This document shows, in pieces, positions 25,601 to 33,098 of a DNA stretch of 64,000 nt. Both the position numbers and the translations under genes were made by a program. Numbering within the stretch: the stretch's first letter is position 1; the number at the start of each line of letters is the position of its first letter. Source of the stretch: Ancalomicrobiaceae bacterium S20 (GTDB taxonomy: Bacteria > Pseudomonadota > Alphaproteobacteria > Rhizobiales > Ancalomicrobiaceae); contig CP158568.1 in NCBI GenBank assembly GCA_040269895.1, forward strand, positions 4,658,501 to 4,722,500, given 5' to 3'. A model generated the notes under the pieces. The model did not search any database. It worked only from the letters and a program-made list of their open reading frames with translations, and had not been told where the DNA came from.

Positions 25601-28600
25601 CTTCCGCCGGGCCATGGCACTCGCGCCGAAGCTGCCGGAGATCGGCTACAATCTCGGCAGCGTGTTGCAGGATCAGGCGCGACTCGAAGAGGCGACGCAG
25701 GTCTACCGGGCCGCGATCGCCGCCAAGCCCGATCAGCCGGACGGTCACGGCAGCTTCCTGTTCTGCATGAACTACCGGACCGGGGTCACGGCCGAAGAGG
25801 TGCTGACGGAGTTCCGCCGCTGGGATCTCATGCACGCGCGCCGCTTCCTGCCGGCGTCGCCCGAGTACGGCAACGATCGCGAACCGAACCGGCGGCTGCG
25901 CATCGCCTACGTCTCGCCGGACTTCCGGGCCAAGTCGGCGTGCTTCTTCATCGAGCCGCTGCTCGCCGCGCATGATCGGGCGAGTGTCGAGCTCTTCCTC
26001 TATGCCGAGGTACCGGAGCCGGACGCAATCACGGCGCGGTTCAAGGCGCTCGCCGATCACTGGCGGCCGACGGCCGGGCTGACCGACGACGAGGTCGCGG
26101 CCCAGATCGCCAAGGATCGCATCGACGTGGTCGTCGACATGGGCGGCCATACCTCGGACAACCGGCTCCTGGCGCTCGCCCGCAAGCCGGCGCCGGTGCA
26201 GGTCGCCTATCTGCTCGGCCACGGCGCGACCTCGGGTCTCGCCGCGATGGACGCCTTCCTCGCCGATCGCACGCTGGTGCCGTTCGGCGCCGAGAAGGCG
26301 TTCTCCGAAACGGTGGTCCGGCTCGATCGCATCCCGCTCGTCTACGAGCCGCCGGCGACCATGCCCGAGGTCGGGCCGCTGCCGGCACTCGCGAACGGCC
26401 ATGTCACCTTCGGCTGCTTTTCGCGGCCGGTCCGGATCAACGAGCGCGTCATCGCGGTCTGGTCGCGGATCCTCAACGCGGTGCCGGGGTCGCGGCTGGT
26501 GCTCAATGCCATGCCGTTCTCCGAGGAGGAGAACGCCGAGAAGTTCGCGCTGCGTTTCGCGGCACACGGCATCGCGCGGCATCGGCTCGATCTCGTCTAC
26601 ACCTACCCGCAGATGAAGACCTGGGGCGCCTATGGCGGGATCGACATTGCGCTCGATCCGTTCCCGCACAATGCCGGCACGACCACCATCGAGGCGCTGT
26701 GGCTCGGTGTGCCGGTCCTGTCGCTGGCGGACCGCCCGCCGGTCGGCCGGTTCGGTGCCATGATCCTCGGCGCGGTCGGGCTCTCGGACTGGGTCGCGGC
26801 CGACGAGGACGCCTATGTCGCGCGGGCGGTCGCGGCGGCGGCCGATCTCGACGGGCTCGCGGCGCTCCGGGCCGGTCTGCGCGACCGGTTCCGCGCCTCG
26901 CCGCTGATGGACGGCCGCGGCCTCGCCGCGGCGATGGAACAGGCCTATCGGGCGCTGTTCTCGGCCTGGGCCAAGCCGCCGACGGCGGCGCAAGCGACCG
27001 TGTCGGGCGCGGCGATCGCCTTCGCACTGTTCGGCCGCGGCGATCTCGACGGGGCCGCCAAGGTGGCGGAGGGGCTCGTCGCCGCCAATCCGGACGACGC
27101 CGAGGCGCTGCATGTGCTCGGGCTCGTGGCATTCCGGAAGGGCGATGCCGGCAGGGCCGTCGACCTCGTCCAGCGCTCGGCCACGATCGCGCCGGTGCCG
27201 GGAACCTTCTCCAACCTCGGCGCGATCCTGCGCGCGGCCCGACGGCCGGCCGAGGCCGAGGCCGCCTATCGCGCGGCGCTCAAGGGCGATCCGAACTTCG
27301 CCGACGCGCTGGCGAACCTCGGCAACCTGCTGATGGACCGCAAGGATTATGCGGGCGCAGCCGAGGTGCTGGCGCGTGCGGTCGCCGGTTCACCCGACAA
27401 TCGCGAGGCGCTGCGCTCGCTCGGGTTGGCGCTGATCTCGCTCGACCGCCATGCCGAGGCCGAGCCGCATCTGCGCCGGGCCGTGCTCCTGGAGACCACG
27501 GGCGCCGACGCCCATGAGGCGCTCGCCGCTCTGTTGCGCCACACCGGCCGTCCCGTGGAGGCCGAGGGCTATTACCGCACCGCGCTGCTGCGCTCGGGCG
27601 CGACCCATCGCACGCTGTCGAACTATGCCGTGGTGTTGCAGGACCAGGGCCGGTTCCAGGAGGCCGAAAAGGCGTTCCGGGACGCGCTGGCGCTCCGGCC
27701 CGACTATGTGCCGGGCCATGCCAATCTGCTGTTCTGTCTCAACTATCGCGCCGATCTCGACGCGGAGACGATCGCGGCGGAGTTCCGCCGTTTCGATGCG
27801 GCGCACGGGCGGCCGCTGATGCCGGCGACGCGGATGCCGATCCGCGACCGCGATCCGGATCGGCGGCTCAAGGTCGGCTATCTGTCGCCGGACTTCCGGG
27901 CGCATTCGGTCGCCTTCTTCACCGAACCGATGATTGCCGCGCATGACCGATCGAAGGTCGAGGTGTTCCTCTATTCGGAGGTCTATGCGGCCGACGAATA
28001 CACGAGGCGCTTCCAGGCGCTCGCCGACCACTGGCGGTCGACGACGGGGCTCGACGATGCGGCGCTCGCCGCGATGATCGCCAGGGACGAGATCGACGTG
28101 CTGGTCGATCTCGGCGGCCACACGTCCGGCAGCCGCATTCTGGTGATGGCACGCCAGCCGGCGCCGGTGCAGGTCTGCCAGATGGTCGGGCTCGGCACGA
28201 CCTCGGGCCTGTCGGCGATCGACGTGTTCCTCGCCGACGTGGCGCTGGTGCCCGAGGGGGCGGACGCTCTGTTCGCCGAGAAGGTCGTCCGCCTGCCGCG
28301 CATCCCGCTCGCCTACAAGCCGCCGCGGCTGATGCCCGAGGTCGGGCCGCTGCCGGCGGCGACCAATGGCTTCGTGACCTTCGGCTGCTTCAGCCGGGTC
28401 GAGCGCATCAACGACGAGGTGGTCGCCGCCTGGTCGAAGATCCTGCGCGCGATCCCGAACGCGCGGCTCGTGCTCAACACCAAGCCGTTCTCGGAAGAGG
28501 CGTTCCGGGACCGGATGCGCGCGCGTTTCGCGGCGAACGGGGTTGCGGCCGAGCGGCTCGATCTCGTCTTCACCACGCCGCAGCCGGCGACCTGGGACGC

Positions 28601-28946
28601 CTATGGCGGCGTCGATATCGCGCTCGATCCGTTTCCGCACAATGCGGGTACGACGACCATCGAGGCCCTGTGGCTCGGCGTGCCGGTCGTGTCGATGAAG
28701 GCGCGGCCGTCGGTCGGACGGCTCGGCGCCTCGATCCTCGGCGCGGTCGGCATGGCCGACTGGGTCGCCGACGATGTCACGGGCTATGTCGCGCGCGCGG
28801 TCGAGGCGGCCTCCGACCTCGACCGGCTGGCGCGGTTGCGCGCCGCACTGCGCGACCGCTTCCGCGCCTCGCCGCTCGCCGACGCCGAAGGGCTCGCGCG
28901 ACTGCTCGAAGACACCTACCGCCGGCTCTGGAGAGAACGTCTATGA
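22626..28946 (+). CDS. Giant three-module TPR-GT41 (OGT/SPINDLY-type) glycosyltransferase
   Basis: The 2106-residue protein repeats one architecture three times: TPRs (about 14-290, 697-1045, 1455-1700), each followed by a GT41 domain (to about 690, 1445 and 2106). GT41 enzymes move a sugar from a nucleotide donor to Ser/Thr; TPRs usually bind the acceptor. The SPDF motifs are at 341-344, 1097-1100 and 1754-1757. The position two residues after the F is His347, Lys1103 and His1760, so module 2 lacks the proposed catalytic His. The HNAGTTTIEALWLG donor loop starts at 592, 1348 and 2005, always 245 residues later. There is no signal peptide, so it should be cytoplasmic. Modules 1 and 3 resemble each other more than module 2. 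The donor and the acceptor are unknown. Confidence 0.93.
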   Translation: MAARGAKFQGGLTIDDAVRAYQTGDLERAEAAARAVLAGDPASADAHQLRGVIAYRRGNYAAACESLVKAIHERPDVAEYYSNLGAALRLAGRLAEGEQAHRRAIALDPNNATARANLANVMRVERRFVEAEEAYRAALQIDPARAEVWRSLAQTLQDQGKFAEAEIAFRNAIDKEPGNFEIWNDLGVLLMAMERNAESFDAYQKAITLKPDYGIAQGNLSALLLRNGKMVMAEGAARRAHELQPYQYRWLANLGTALQGQCKFEAAEATFRKALAMRPNYVVGYGNLLFCRNYRPDLDAEAIAAEFRAFNEAIGKPLMPAEVRYDNDPDPERRLRVGYLSPDFRHHSVSYFSEPLISAHDKRAVELFLYAEVPLADEYTQRFKGYADHWRSTVGLDDEQLAALIRRDRIDVLVDLGGHTSSSRILVMARKVAPVQVAQMVGHGTTSGLSAIDAFLADEALVPPGAERYFAEEVIRLPRIPLAYRPPAGMPEPTAPPVLTNGHITFGCFSRLERINDRVIEVWARILERVPGSKLVLNSKPLTEKAYRERLIKRFARHGVTKDQLSLVYTSPQPKTWAAYGEIDIALDPFPHNAGTTTIEALWLGVPVVSILDRPPVGRFGASILGAVGLEDWVAADVDAYVDRAVEAATDIEALTELRAGLRARFLASPLADEPGLARTIEGAYRDLWRRWCATVSDAGALQRAAGSAHARGDRAGALAALERAAAIEPSATTWTNIGALRRALGRVAEAEAAYGEALALDPNHAEALANLSNVLVDQGRLVEAAEVLTRLVGLNPGDLARRVRLADIVFHIGRHETAVEIYRSALAIEPEHTVARRNLVVVLRAMERFDEAETVLRDHLSEHPDAVEEWISLANILDKREKRIAAEQCFRRAIEEAPQRADVMADLSDLLRRLGRPREAIEMAEAGIAIDRKLPALWNNLGNALRAAGRVPEAEAAYDGALAVDPDYAQALNNRGIVRMKRGRPVAAEADFRRAMALAPKLPEIGYNLGSVLQDQARLEEATQVYRAAIAAKPDQPDGHGSFLFCMNYRTGVTAEEVLTEFRRWDLMHARRFLPASPEYGNDREPNRRLRIAYVSPDFRAKSACFFIEPLLAAHDRASVELFLYAEVPEPDAITARFKALADHWRPTAGLTDDEVAAQIAKDRIDVVVDMGGHTSDNRLLALARKPAPVQVAYLLGHGATSGLAAMDAFLADRTLVPFGAEKAFSETVVRLDRIPLVYEPPATMPEVGPLPALANGHVTFGCFSRPVRINERVIAVWSRILNAVPGSRLVLNAMPFSEEENAEKFALRFAAHGIARHRLDLVYTYPQMKTWGAYGGIDIALDPFPHNAGTTTIEALWLGVPVLSLADRPPVGRFGAMILGAVGLSDWVAADEDAYVARAVAAAADLDGLAALRAGLRDRFRASPLMDGRGLAAAMEQAYRALFSAWAKPPTAAQATVSGAAIAFALFGRGDLDGAAKVAEGLVAANPDDAEALHVLGLVAFRKGDAGRAVDLVQRSATIAPVPGTFSNLGAILRAARRPAEAEAAYRAALKGDPNFADALANLGNLLMDRKDYAGAAEVLARAVAGSPDNREALRSLGLALISLDRHAEAEPHLRRAVLLETTGADAHEALAALLRHTGRPVEAEGYYRTALLRSGATHRTLSNYAVVLQDQGRFQEAEKAFRDALALRPDYVPGHANLLFCLNYRADLDAETIAAEFRRFDAAHGRPLMPATRMPIRDRDPDRRLKVGYLSPDFRAHSVAFFTEPMIAAHDRSKVEVFLYSEVYAADEYTRRFQALADHWRSTTGLDDAALAAMIARDEIDVLVDLGGHTSGSRILVMARQPAPVQVCQMVGLGTTSGLSAIDVFLADVALVPEGADALFAEKVVRLPRIPLAYKPPRLMPEVGPLPAATNGFVTFGCFSRVERINDEVVAAWSKILRAIPNARLVLNTKPFSEEAFRDRMRARFAANGVAAERLDLVFTTPQPATWDAYGGVDIALDPFPHNAGTTTIEALWLGVPVVSMKARPSVGRLGASILGAVGMADWVADDVTGYVARAVEAASDLDRLARLRAALRDRFRASPLADAEGLARLLEDTYRRLWRERL

Positions 28947-30865
28947 GGCCCAAGGGTCCGCCGCAGCGGCCGCAATCCAAGCTGCAGGTCGCGACGCCCT
29001 ATCAGCGTGCGCTCGGCCATTTCCAGAAGGGCGAACTGGCCGACGCGCAGGTCTGGATCGACAAGGCGGTCTCGACCATGAAGGCGACCGCGGACCTCCA
29101 TCAGCTGCGCGGTCTGATCGCCTATCGGCGCGGCGATTATCCGACGACCGTCACGGCGATGGATGCGGCGATCGCGATCAACGATCAGGTGCCGGAGTTC
29201 TTCGCCAATAAGGCGGCGGCACTGCGCCGGCTGGGCCGGCTGCCGGAAGCCGCCGCCGCGGCGCGCGGCGCGATCGAACGCGACCCGTCGAGCGTCGGCG
29301 CGCACAACAATCTCGGCCTGATCCTCAAGGACGCCAACGACTTTCCGGGCTCCTACCAGGCGTTCAAGAAGGCGCTCGAGCTGAAGCCGGATTTTGCCGA
29401 TGCCTGGGCCAATCTCGCCTGGCTGCTGGCGGTCGCCGGTCGCGCGGCCGAAGCCGAACAGGCGGCGCGCAAGGCGCTCGAGCTCGATCCGCGCAACATC
29501 AACGCGCACAACAATCTCGGCTCGGCCCTGATGCAGCAGGACCGGCTGATCGAGGCCGGCGACAGCTACGGCCGCGCGGTCGCGCTCGATCCCGGCTTCT
29601 CGATCGCGCGTTCGAACGTGCTGTTCTGCGCCAACTACCGCACCGATCTCACCGCCGAACAGGTCTATGCGCTCTATCGCGAGTGGGACGAGGTGCATGC
29701 CCGGCCGGTTCGGCCCGCCGTGATCGCGCATCGCAACACGCCCGATCCGGACCGGCGCATCCGGCTCGCCTATATCTCGCCGGACTTCAAGCACCACGCG
29801 GTCGCCTTCTTCCTCGAGCCGCTGGTCAAGGCGCACGACCGGTCGCGTTTCGAACTGACCTTCTATGCCGAGGTCGCCAATCCGGATCCGGTCACGGCGC
29901 GGTTCCAGGCGATGGCGGACCGCTGGCGCTCGACCGTCGGCATGTCGGATGCGGCGGTCGCGGAGATGATCACCAGGGACGAGATCGACATCATCGTCGA
30001 TCTCGGCGGCCATTCGGCCGGCAACCGGCTTCTGGCGCTGGCGCGCAAGCCCGCGCCGGTGCAGGTCGCGCAGATGCTCGGCACCGGCTACACGAGCGGG
30101 CTCTCGACCGTCGACGGCTTCATCGCCGACGCCAAGATCGCGCCGCCGGGTTCGGAGCATCTGTTCTCGGAGAAGATCGTCCGCCTGCCGCGCATTCCGC
30201 TCGTCTACGAGCCGCCGGCCGGCATGCCCGGCGTCGCGGACCTGCCGGCGCTGAGAGGCGGCCGACCGATCACCTTCGGCTCGTTCAGCCGCACGGCGCG
30301 CATCAACGAGGGGGTCGTCGAGGTCTGGGCCGAGATCCTGAAGCGGGTGCCGAATTCTCGGCTGGTGCTCAACACCAAGGTGTTCGCCGAGGAATCGACC
30401 CAAGCGGCTTTCGCGGCGCGATTCGCCAAGCATGATGTGCCGCGCGAGCGGCTGCTCATGGTCTACACCCAGCCGCAGCCGCGAACCTGGGCCGCCTATG
30501 GCGACATCGACGTCGCGCTCGATCCGTTCCCGCACAATGCCGGCACGACGACGATCGAGGCGCTCTACATGGGCGTTCCGGTGGTGTCGCTGGCCGATCG
30601 GCCGTCGGTCGGCCGGTTCGGCGCGATGATCCTCGGCAGTCTCGGCATGGATGATTGGGTGGCGCCGACCAAGGAAGCCTACGTCGAGCGGGCGGTCGCG
30701 GCGGTTGCGGACCTGCCGGCGCTCGCCAAGCTCCGCGCCGAGCTCAGGCCGCGGTTCGAGGCCTCGCCGATGTTCGACGCGCCGGGCCTCGCCCGCGCGA
30801 CCGAGGAAGGCTATCTCGGGTTCTGGCGCGACTGGTGCGCCAGCCGGCTCGCCGGCGCCGCCTGA
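28943..30865 (+). CDS. Single-module TPR-GT41 glycosyltransferase
   Basis: The 640-residue protein has about six TPRs (residues 18-225) and one GT41 domain (about 235-630). It has SPDFKHH with His285 in the catalytic position, GGHSAGNRLLALARKPAPVQVAQ near 355-377, and the HNAGTTTIEALYMG loop from 531. Its ATG overlaps the stop of the giant gene (ATGA, 28943-28946), so expression is coupled. In spelling it pairs with module 2 of the giant protein: both have AY(V/I)SPDF, TARF, NRLLALARKPAPVQVA and FGAMILG, while modules 1 and 3 use GYLSPDF, ADEYT, SRILVMAR and GASILGAVG. Unlike module 2 it keeps the His. A 20-residue Lys/Pro/Gln-rich lead precedes the TPRs. Confidence 0.93.
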   Translation: MRPKGPPQRPQSKLQVATPYQRALGHFQKGELADAQVWIDKAVSTMKATADLHQLRGLIAYRRGDYPTTVTAMDAAIAINDQVPEFFANKAAALRRLGRLPEAAAAARGAIERDPSSVGAHNNLGLILKDANDFPGSYQAFKKALELKPDFADAWANLAWLLAVAGRAAEAEQAARKALELDPRNINAHNNLGSALMQQDRLIEAGDSYGRAVALDPGFSIARSNVLFCANYRTDLTAEQVYALYREWDEVHARPVRPAVIAHRNTPDPDRRIRLAYISPDFKHHAVAFFLEPLVKAHDRSRFELTFYAEVANPDPVTARFQAMADRWRSTVGMSDAAVAEMITRDEIDIIVDLGGHSAGNRLLALARKPAPVQVAQMLGTGYTSGLSTVDGFIADAKIAPPGSEHLFSEKIVRLPRIPLVYEPPAGMPGVADLPALRGGRPITFGSFSRTARINEGVVEVWAEILKRVPNSRLVLNTKVFAEESTQAAFAARFAKHDVPRERLLMVYTQPQPRTWAAYGDIDVALDPFPHNAGTTTIEALYMGVPVVSLADRPSVGRFGAMILGSLGMDDWVAPTKEAYVERAVAAVADLPALAKLRAELRPRFEASPMFDAPGLARATEEGYLGFWRDWCASRLAGAA

Positions 30866-30912
30866 GCTGGCGAAAGGTTCGGCGTTCCAGATCCCCGCCT
30901 TTCGAGGCAGTG

Positions 30913-30934
30913 CGGCGGCGCCGAGGCGCCGCCG
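30913..30934. terminator. Possible terminator between convergent GT41 and copper-chaperone genes
   Basis: CGGCGGCGCC and GGCGCCGCCG form a perfect GC-rich hairpin in the 87-bp convergent gap, followed by TCTTGCT. The T tract is poor, so termination strength is uncertain. Confidence 0.5.
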
Positions 30935-30952
30935 TCTTGCTGTCGGCAGGGC

Positions 30953-31465
30953 TCACGAGCCGTGCTTGTGCGCGGGGTCCTTGCTGTCTTTCGCGGACAT
31001 CGCCTCGACGACGAATTCGACGTCGACGGAGCCGGCCTTCTCGAACTTCAGCGTGCCCTTGATCCGCTCGCCTTCCGAGAGCGACGACTTCAGGCCCATC
31101 AGCATGACGTGATAGCTACCCGGCTTCAGCGTCACGCTGCCGCCGGCCGGGATGGCCAGGCCGCCCTGGACCTGGCGCATGGTCATGACGCCGTTCTCGA
31201 CCTTCATCTCGTGGACCTCGAAGCGCTCGGCGCCTTCGAACGTGCCGCCGATCAGCTTGTCGGCCTCCTTGCCGTCGTTCTTCACCTCGAAAAAGCCGCC
31301 GGCGACCTTGGCGCCGGGGGCGGTGGCGCGCGTCCACGGGTGGTGGATCGACAGCGCGCCGAGCTTGTAGCCATGGGCGAGGGCCGGGGCGGCGACGCCG
31401 AGGCCGAGCGTGGCGGCGAGGCCGAGGGCGAGGGCGGCGCGGCGGGTGAAAGCAGTGTTGGTCAT
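30953..31465 (-). CDS. Copper chaperone PCu(A)C
   Basis: The 170-residue precursor has a Sec or Tat-like signal (TRRAALALGLAATLGLG, residues 8-24, with cleavage after PALA). The mature domain has the PCu(A)C copper site: His-Glu-Met in VHEMKVENGVMTMR and His-Val-Met in YHVMLMGLK, with the intervening Met ligands. These periplasmic proteins deliver copper to the CuA or CuB site of cytochrome oxidases. A His-rich tail (AHKHGS) may add copper binding. The DUF2946-like gene 119 bp upstream on the same strand is a common partner. Confidence 0.92.
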   Translation of the reverse strand: MTNTAFTRRAALALGLAATLGLGVAAPALAHGYKLGALSIHHPWTRATAPGAKVAGGFFEVKNDGKEADKLIGGTFEGAERFEVHEMKVENGVMTMRQVQGGLAIPAGGSVTLKPGSYHVMLMGLKSSLSEGERIKGTLKFEKAGSVDVEFVVEAMSAKDSKDPAHKHGS

Positions 31466-31584
31466 GGGGATGGCATCCTGTGACGGGGCGGCCGGACGCT
31501 CACGGGTCCGCGGTCCTGCCCTTGCTGAATCCGATCAGAGCTGTGACTGGGGTCTTGTCGCGCGGGGTGCGCGGCGGGATCGCG

Positions 31585-31983
31585 TCAGGCGACGGCCGGT
31601 GGGGCACGTGAGCCGAGCGGCGGGTGCGCGGCCGGCGTGACGATCTCGTCGGCAGGCGTTGCGGTCAGCGTCGCGAGGACGATCTCACGCGCGAGCCCGG
31701 CCGAAGCGGGAGCCGTTGGCGGCGCGGCGGCGGTGCCGGCGCAGTGGCCGAGGCAGCACTGGTCGAGGCCGTGGCCCTGACCTGGCTGACCCGGCACCTG
31801 ATCCGAATGCGCGGCGCCGCTCTCGCAGATGGCGAAGGCGGCATCGAAGGGCGAGGCCATCGCGCCGGCGCCGAGACCGGTGATCAGCACCTGAAGCACG
31901 AGCGCATAGGTCGCGAGAACGGCGACGATCGTCCGCTCGATCCGCGAGGAGGGCTGGTGCCTATGGTCGCCGCGCTTGGCCAT
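31585..31983 (-). CDS. DUF2946-like membrane-anchored Cys/His-rich protein
   Basis: The 132-residue protein has a basic head, one hydrophobic helix near residues 18-45 (TIVAVLATYALVLQVLITGL) and then a segment with a Cys near residue 53, CC at 76-77 and HC at 79-80 among several His, followed by an Ala/Pro-rich tail. This resembles DUF2946, small proteins often beside copper genes, but the match is by pattern and position only. It lies upstream of the PCu(A)C gene on the same strand, so a part in copper handling is a fair inference. Confidence 0.6.
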   Translation of the reverse strand: MAKRGDHRHQPSSRIERTIVAVLATYALVLQVLITGLGAGAMASPFDAAFAICESGAAHSDQVPGQPGQGHGLDQCCLGHCAGTAAAPPTAPASAGLAREIVLATLTATPADEIVTPAAHPPLGSRAPPAVA

Positions 31984-32164
31984 GCGCGATGGTTAGGCGC
32001 GAGCGCCCGGCCGGTCAATGGTGTGGATCGCCGATCCGTGCGGCTCCCGACCGAATGCTTGCGCCAGCGCAAGTGCTGCGGCACTTCGCGCTCGCACGGC
32101 CGGTTGCCTCGCCTGCCCGCCTCCGGCGTGCTATCGCGAAAGCCCGTCCCGCGAGGAGGTGCCG

Positions 32165-33076
32165 ATGTCCGGACCGAAGTTCGATCGCCAGTTCGATCCG
32201 CGTCATGGCGAGGCGGTCGAGGTCGCGCCCGGCGTTCGGCGGGTGACGGCCGCAAATCCGGGGCCGTTCACCTGGAAGGGCACCAACAGCTACATCGTCG
32301 GCGAGACCGAGCTGGCCGTGATCGATCCCGGTCCCGACGATCCGGCACATGTCGAGGCGCTGGTCCGGGCGATCGGCGGACGGCCGGTCGCCGCGATCCT
32401 GGTGACGCACACCCATCGCGATCATTCGCCGGCGGCGGCGCGGCTGAAGGCACTGACCGGCGCGCCGACCTATGGCGAGGGGCCGCATCGGCCGGCACGA
32501 CCGCTCGCGGCCGGCGAAGCGCACCCGATGGATGCCTCCGGCGACAAGGATTTCGTGCCCGACGTCGTGCTCGGTGCGGGCGGGACCGTTGCCGGCGCGG
32601 GCTGGATGCTCGAGGCGGTGCCGACGCCGGGGCATACGGCGAACCACCTCGCCTTCGCGCTCTTCGGCACGCCCCAACTTTTTTCCGGCGACCATGTCAT
32701 GGCGTGGTCGACCTCGATTGTCGCGCCGCCCGACGGCGCGATGGCCGACTACATGGCCTCGCTCGATCGCCTCTCGGCACGCGCGGAAACGGTCTATCTG
32801 CCGGGGCACGGCGGCGCGGTGGTCGAGGCGCACGAGTTCGTCGATGCGCTGCGCCGGCATCGACGCGGCCGCGAGCGGGCGATCCTCGATCGGCTCGCGG
32901 CCGGCGACGAGACCATCCCCGACATGGTGGCGGTGATCTATGCCGACGTCGATCGCGCGCTCCACGGGGCGGCGGCGTTGTCGGTGCTGGCGCAGATCGA
33001 GGACTTGGTCGGCCGTGGGGTCGTCGCGAGCGACGGGGTGCCGTCGGTGCTGGCCCGCTACCGGCTCGTGGATTGA
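32165..33076 (+). CDS. MBL-fold metallo-hydrolase (LACTB2-like)
   Basis: The 303-residue protein has the metallo-beta-lactamase motif HTHRDH with His82, His84, Asp86 and His87, plus GHTANHLAF, FSGDHVMAWST and YLPGHGG further on, which supply the remaining zinc ligands. A C-terminal winged-helix-like segment (RRHRRGRERAILDRLAAG onward) is typical of the LACTB2 branch, some members of which are RNases. The ATG at 32165 follows GGAGGTGCCG, a good ribosome site. The substrate is not known. Confidence 0.87.
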   Translation: MSGPKFDRQFDPRHGEAVEVAPGVRRVTAANPGPFTWKGTNSYIVGETELAVIDPGPDDPAHVEALVRAIGGRPVAAILVTHTHRDHSPAAARLKALTGAPTYGEGPHRPARPLAAGEAHPMDASGDKDFVPDVVLGAGGTVAGAGWMLEAVPTPGHTANHLAFALFGTPQLFSGDHVMAWSTSIVAPPDGAMADYMASLDRLSARAETVYLPGHGGAVVEAHEFVDALRRHRRGRERAILDRLAAGDETIPDMVAVIYADVDRALHGAAALSVLAQIEDLVGRGVVASDGVPSVLARYRLVD

Positions 33077-33098
33077 GGCGCCGGGGCCATGACGCCGG

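Noticed and set aside
21762..27113. 1783-codon minus-strand open frame opposite the giant glycosyltransferase gene
   Set aside because: It has Arg/Asp/His-rich low-complexity content with no domain, mirrors the GC-rich codons of the plus-strand gene, and spans several real genes.
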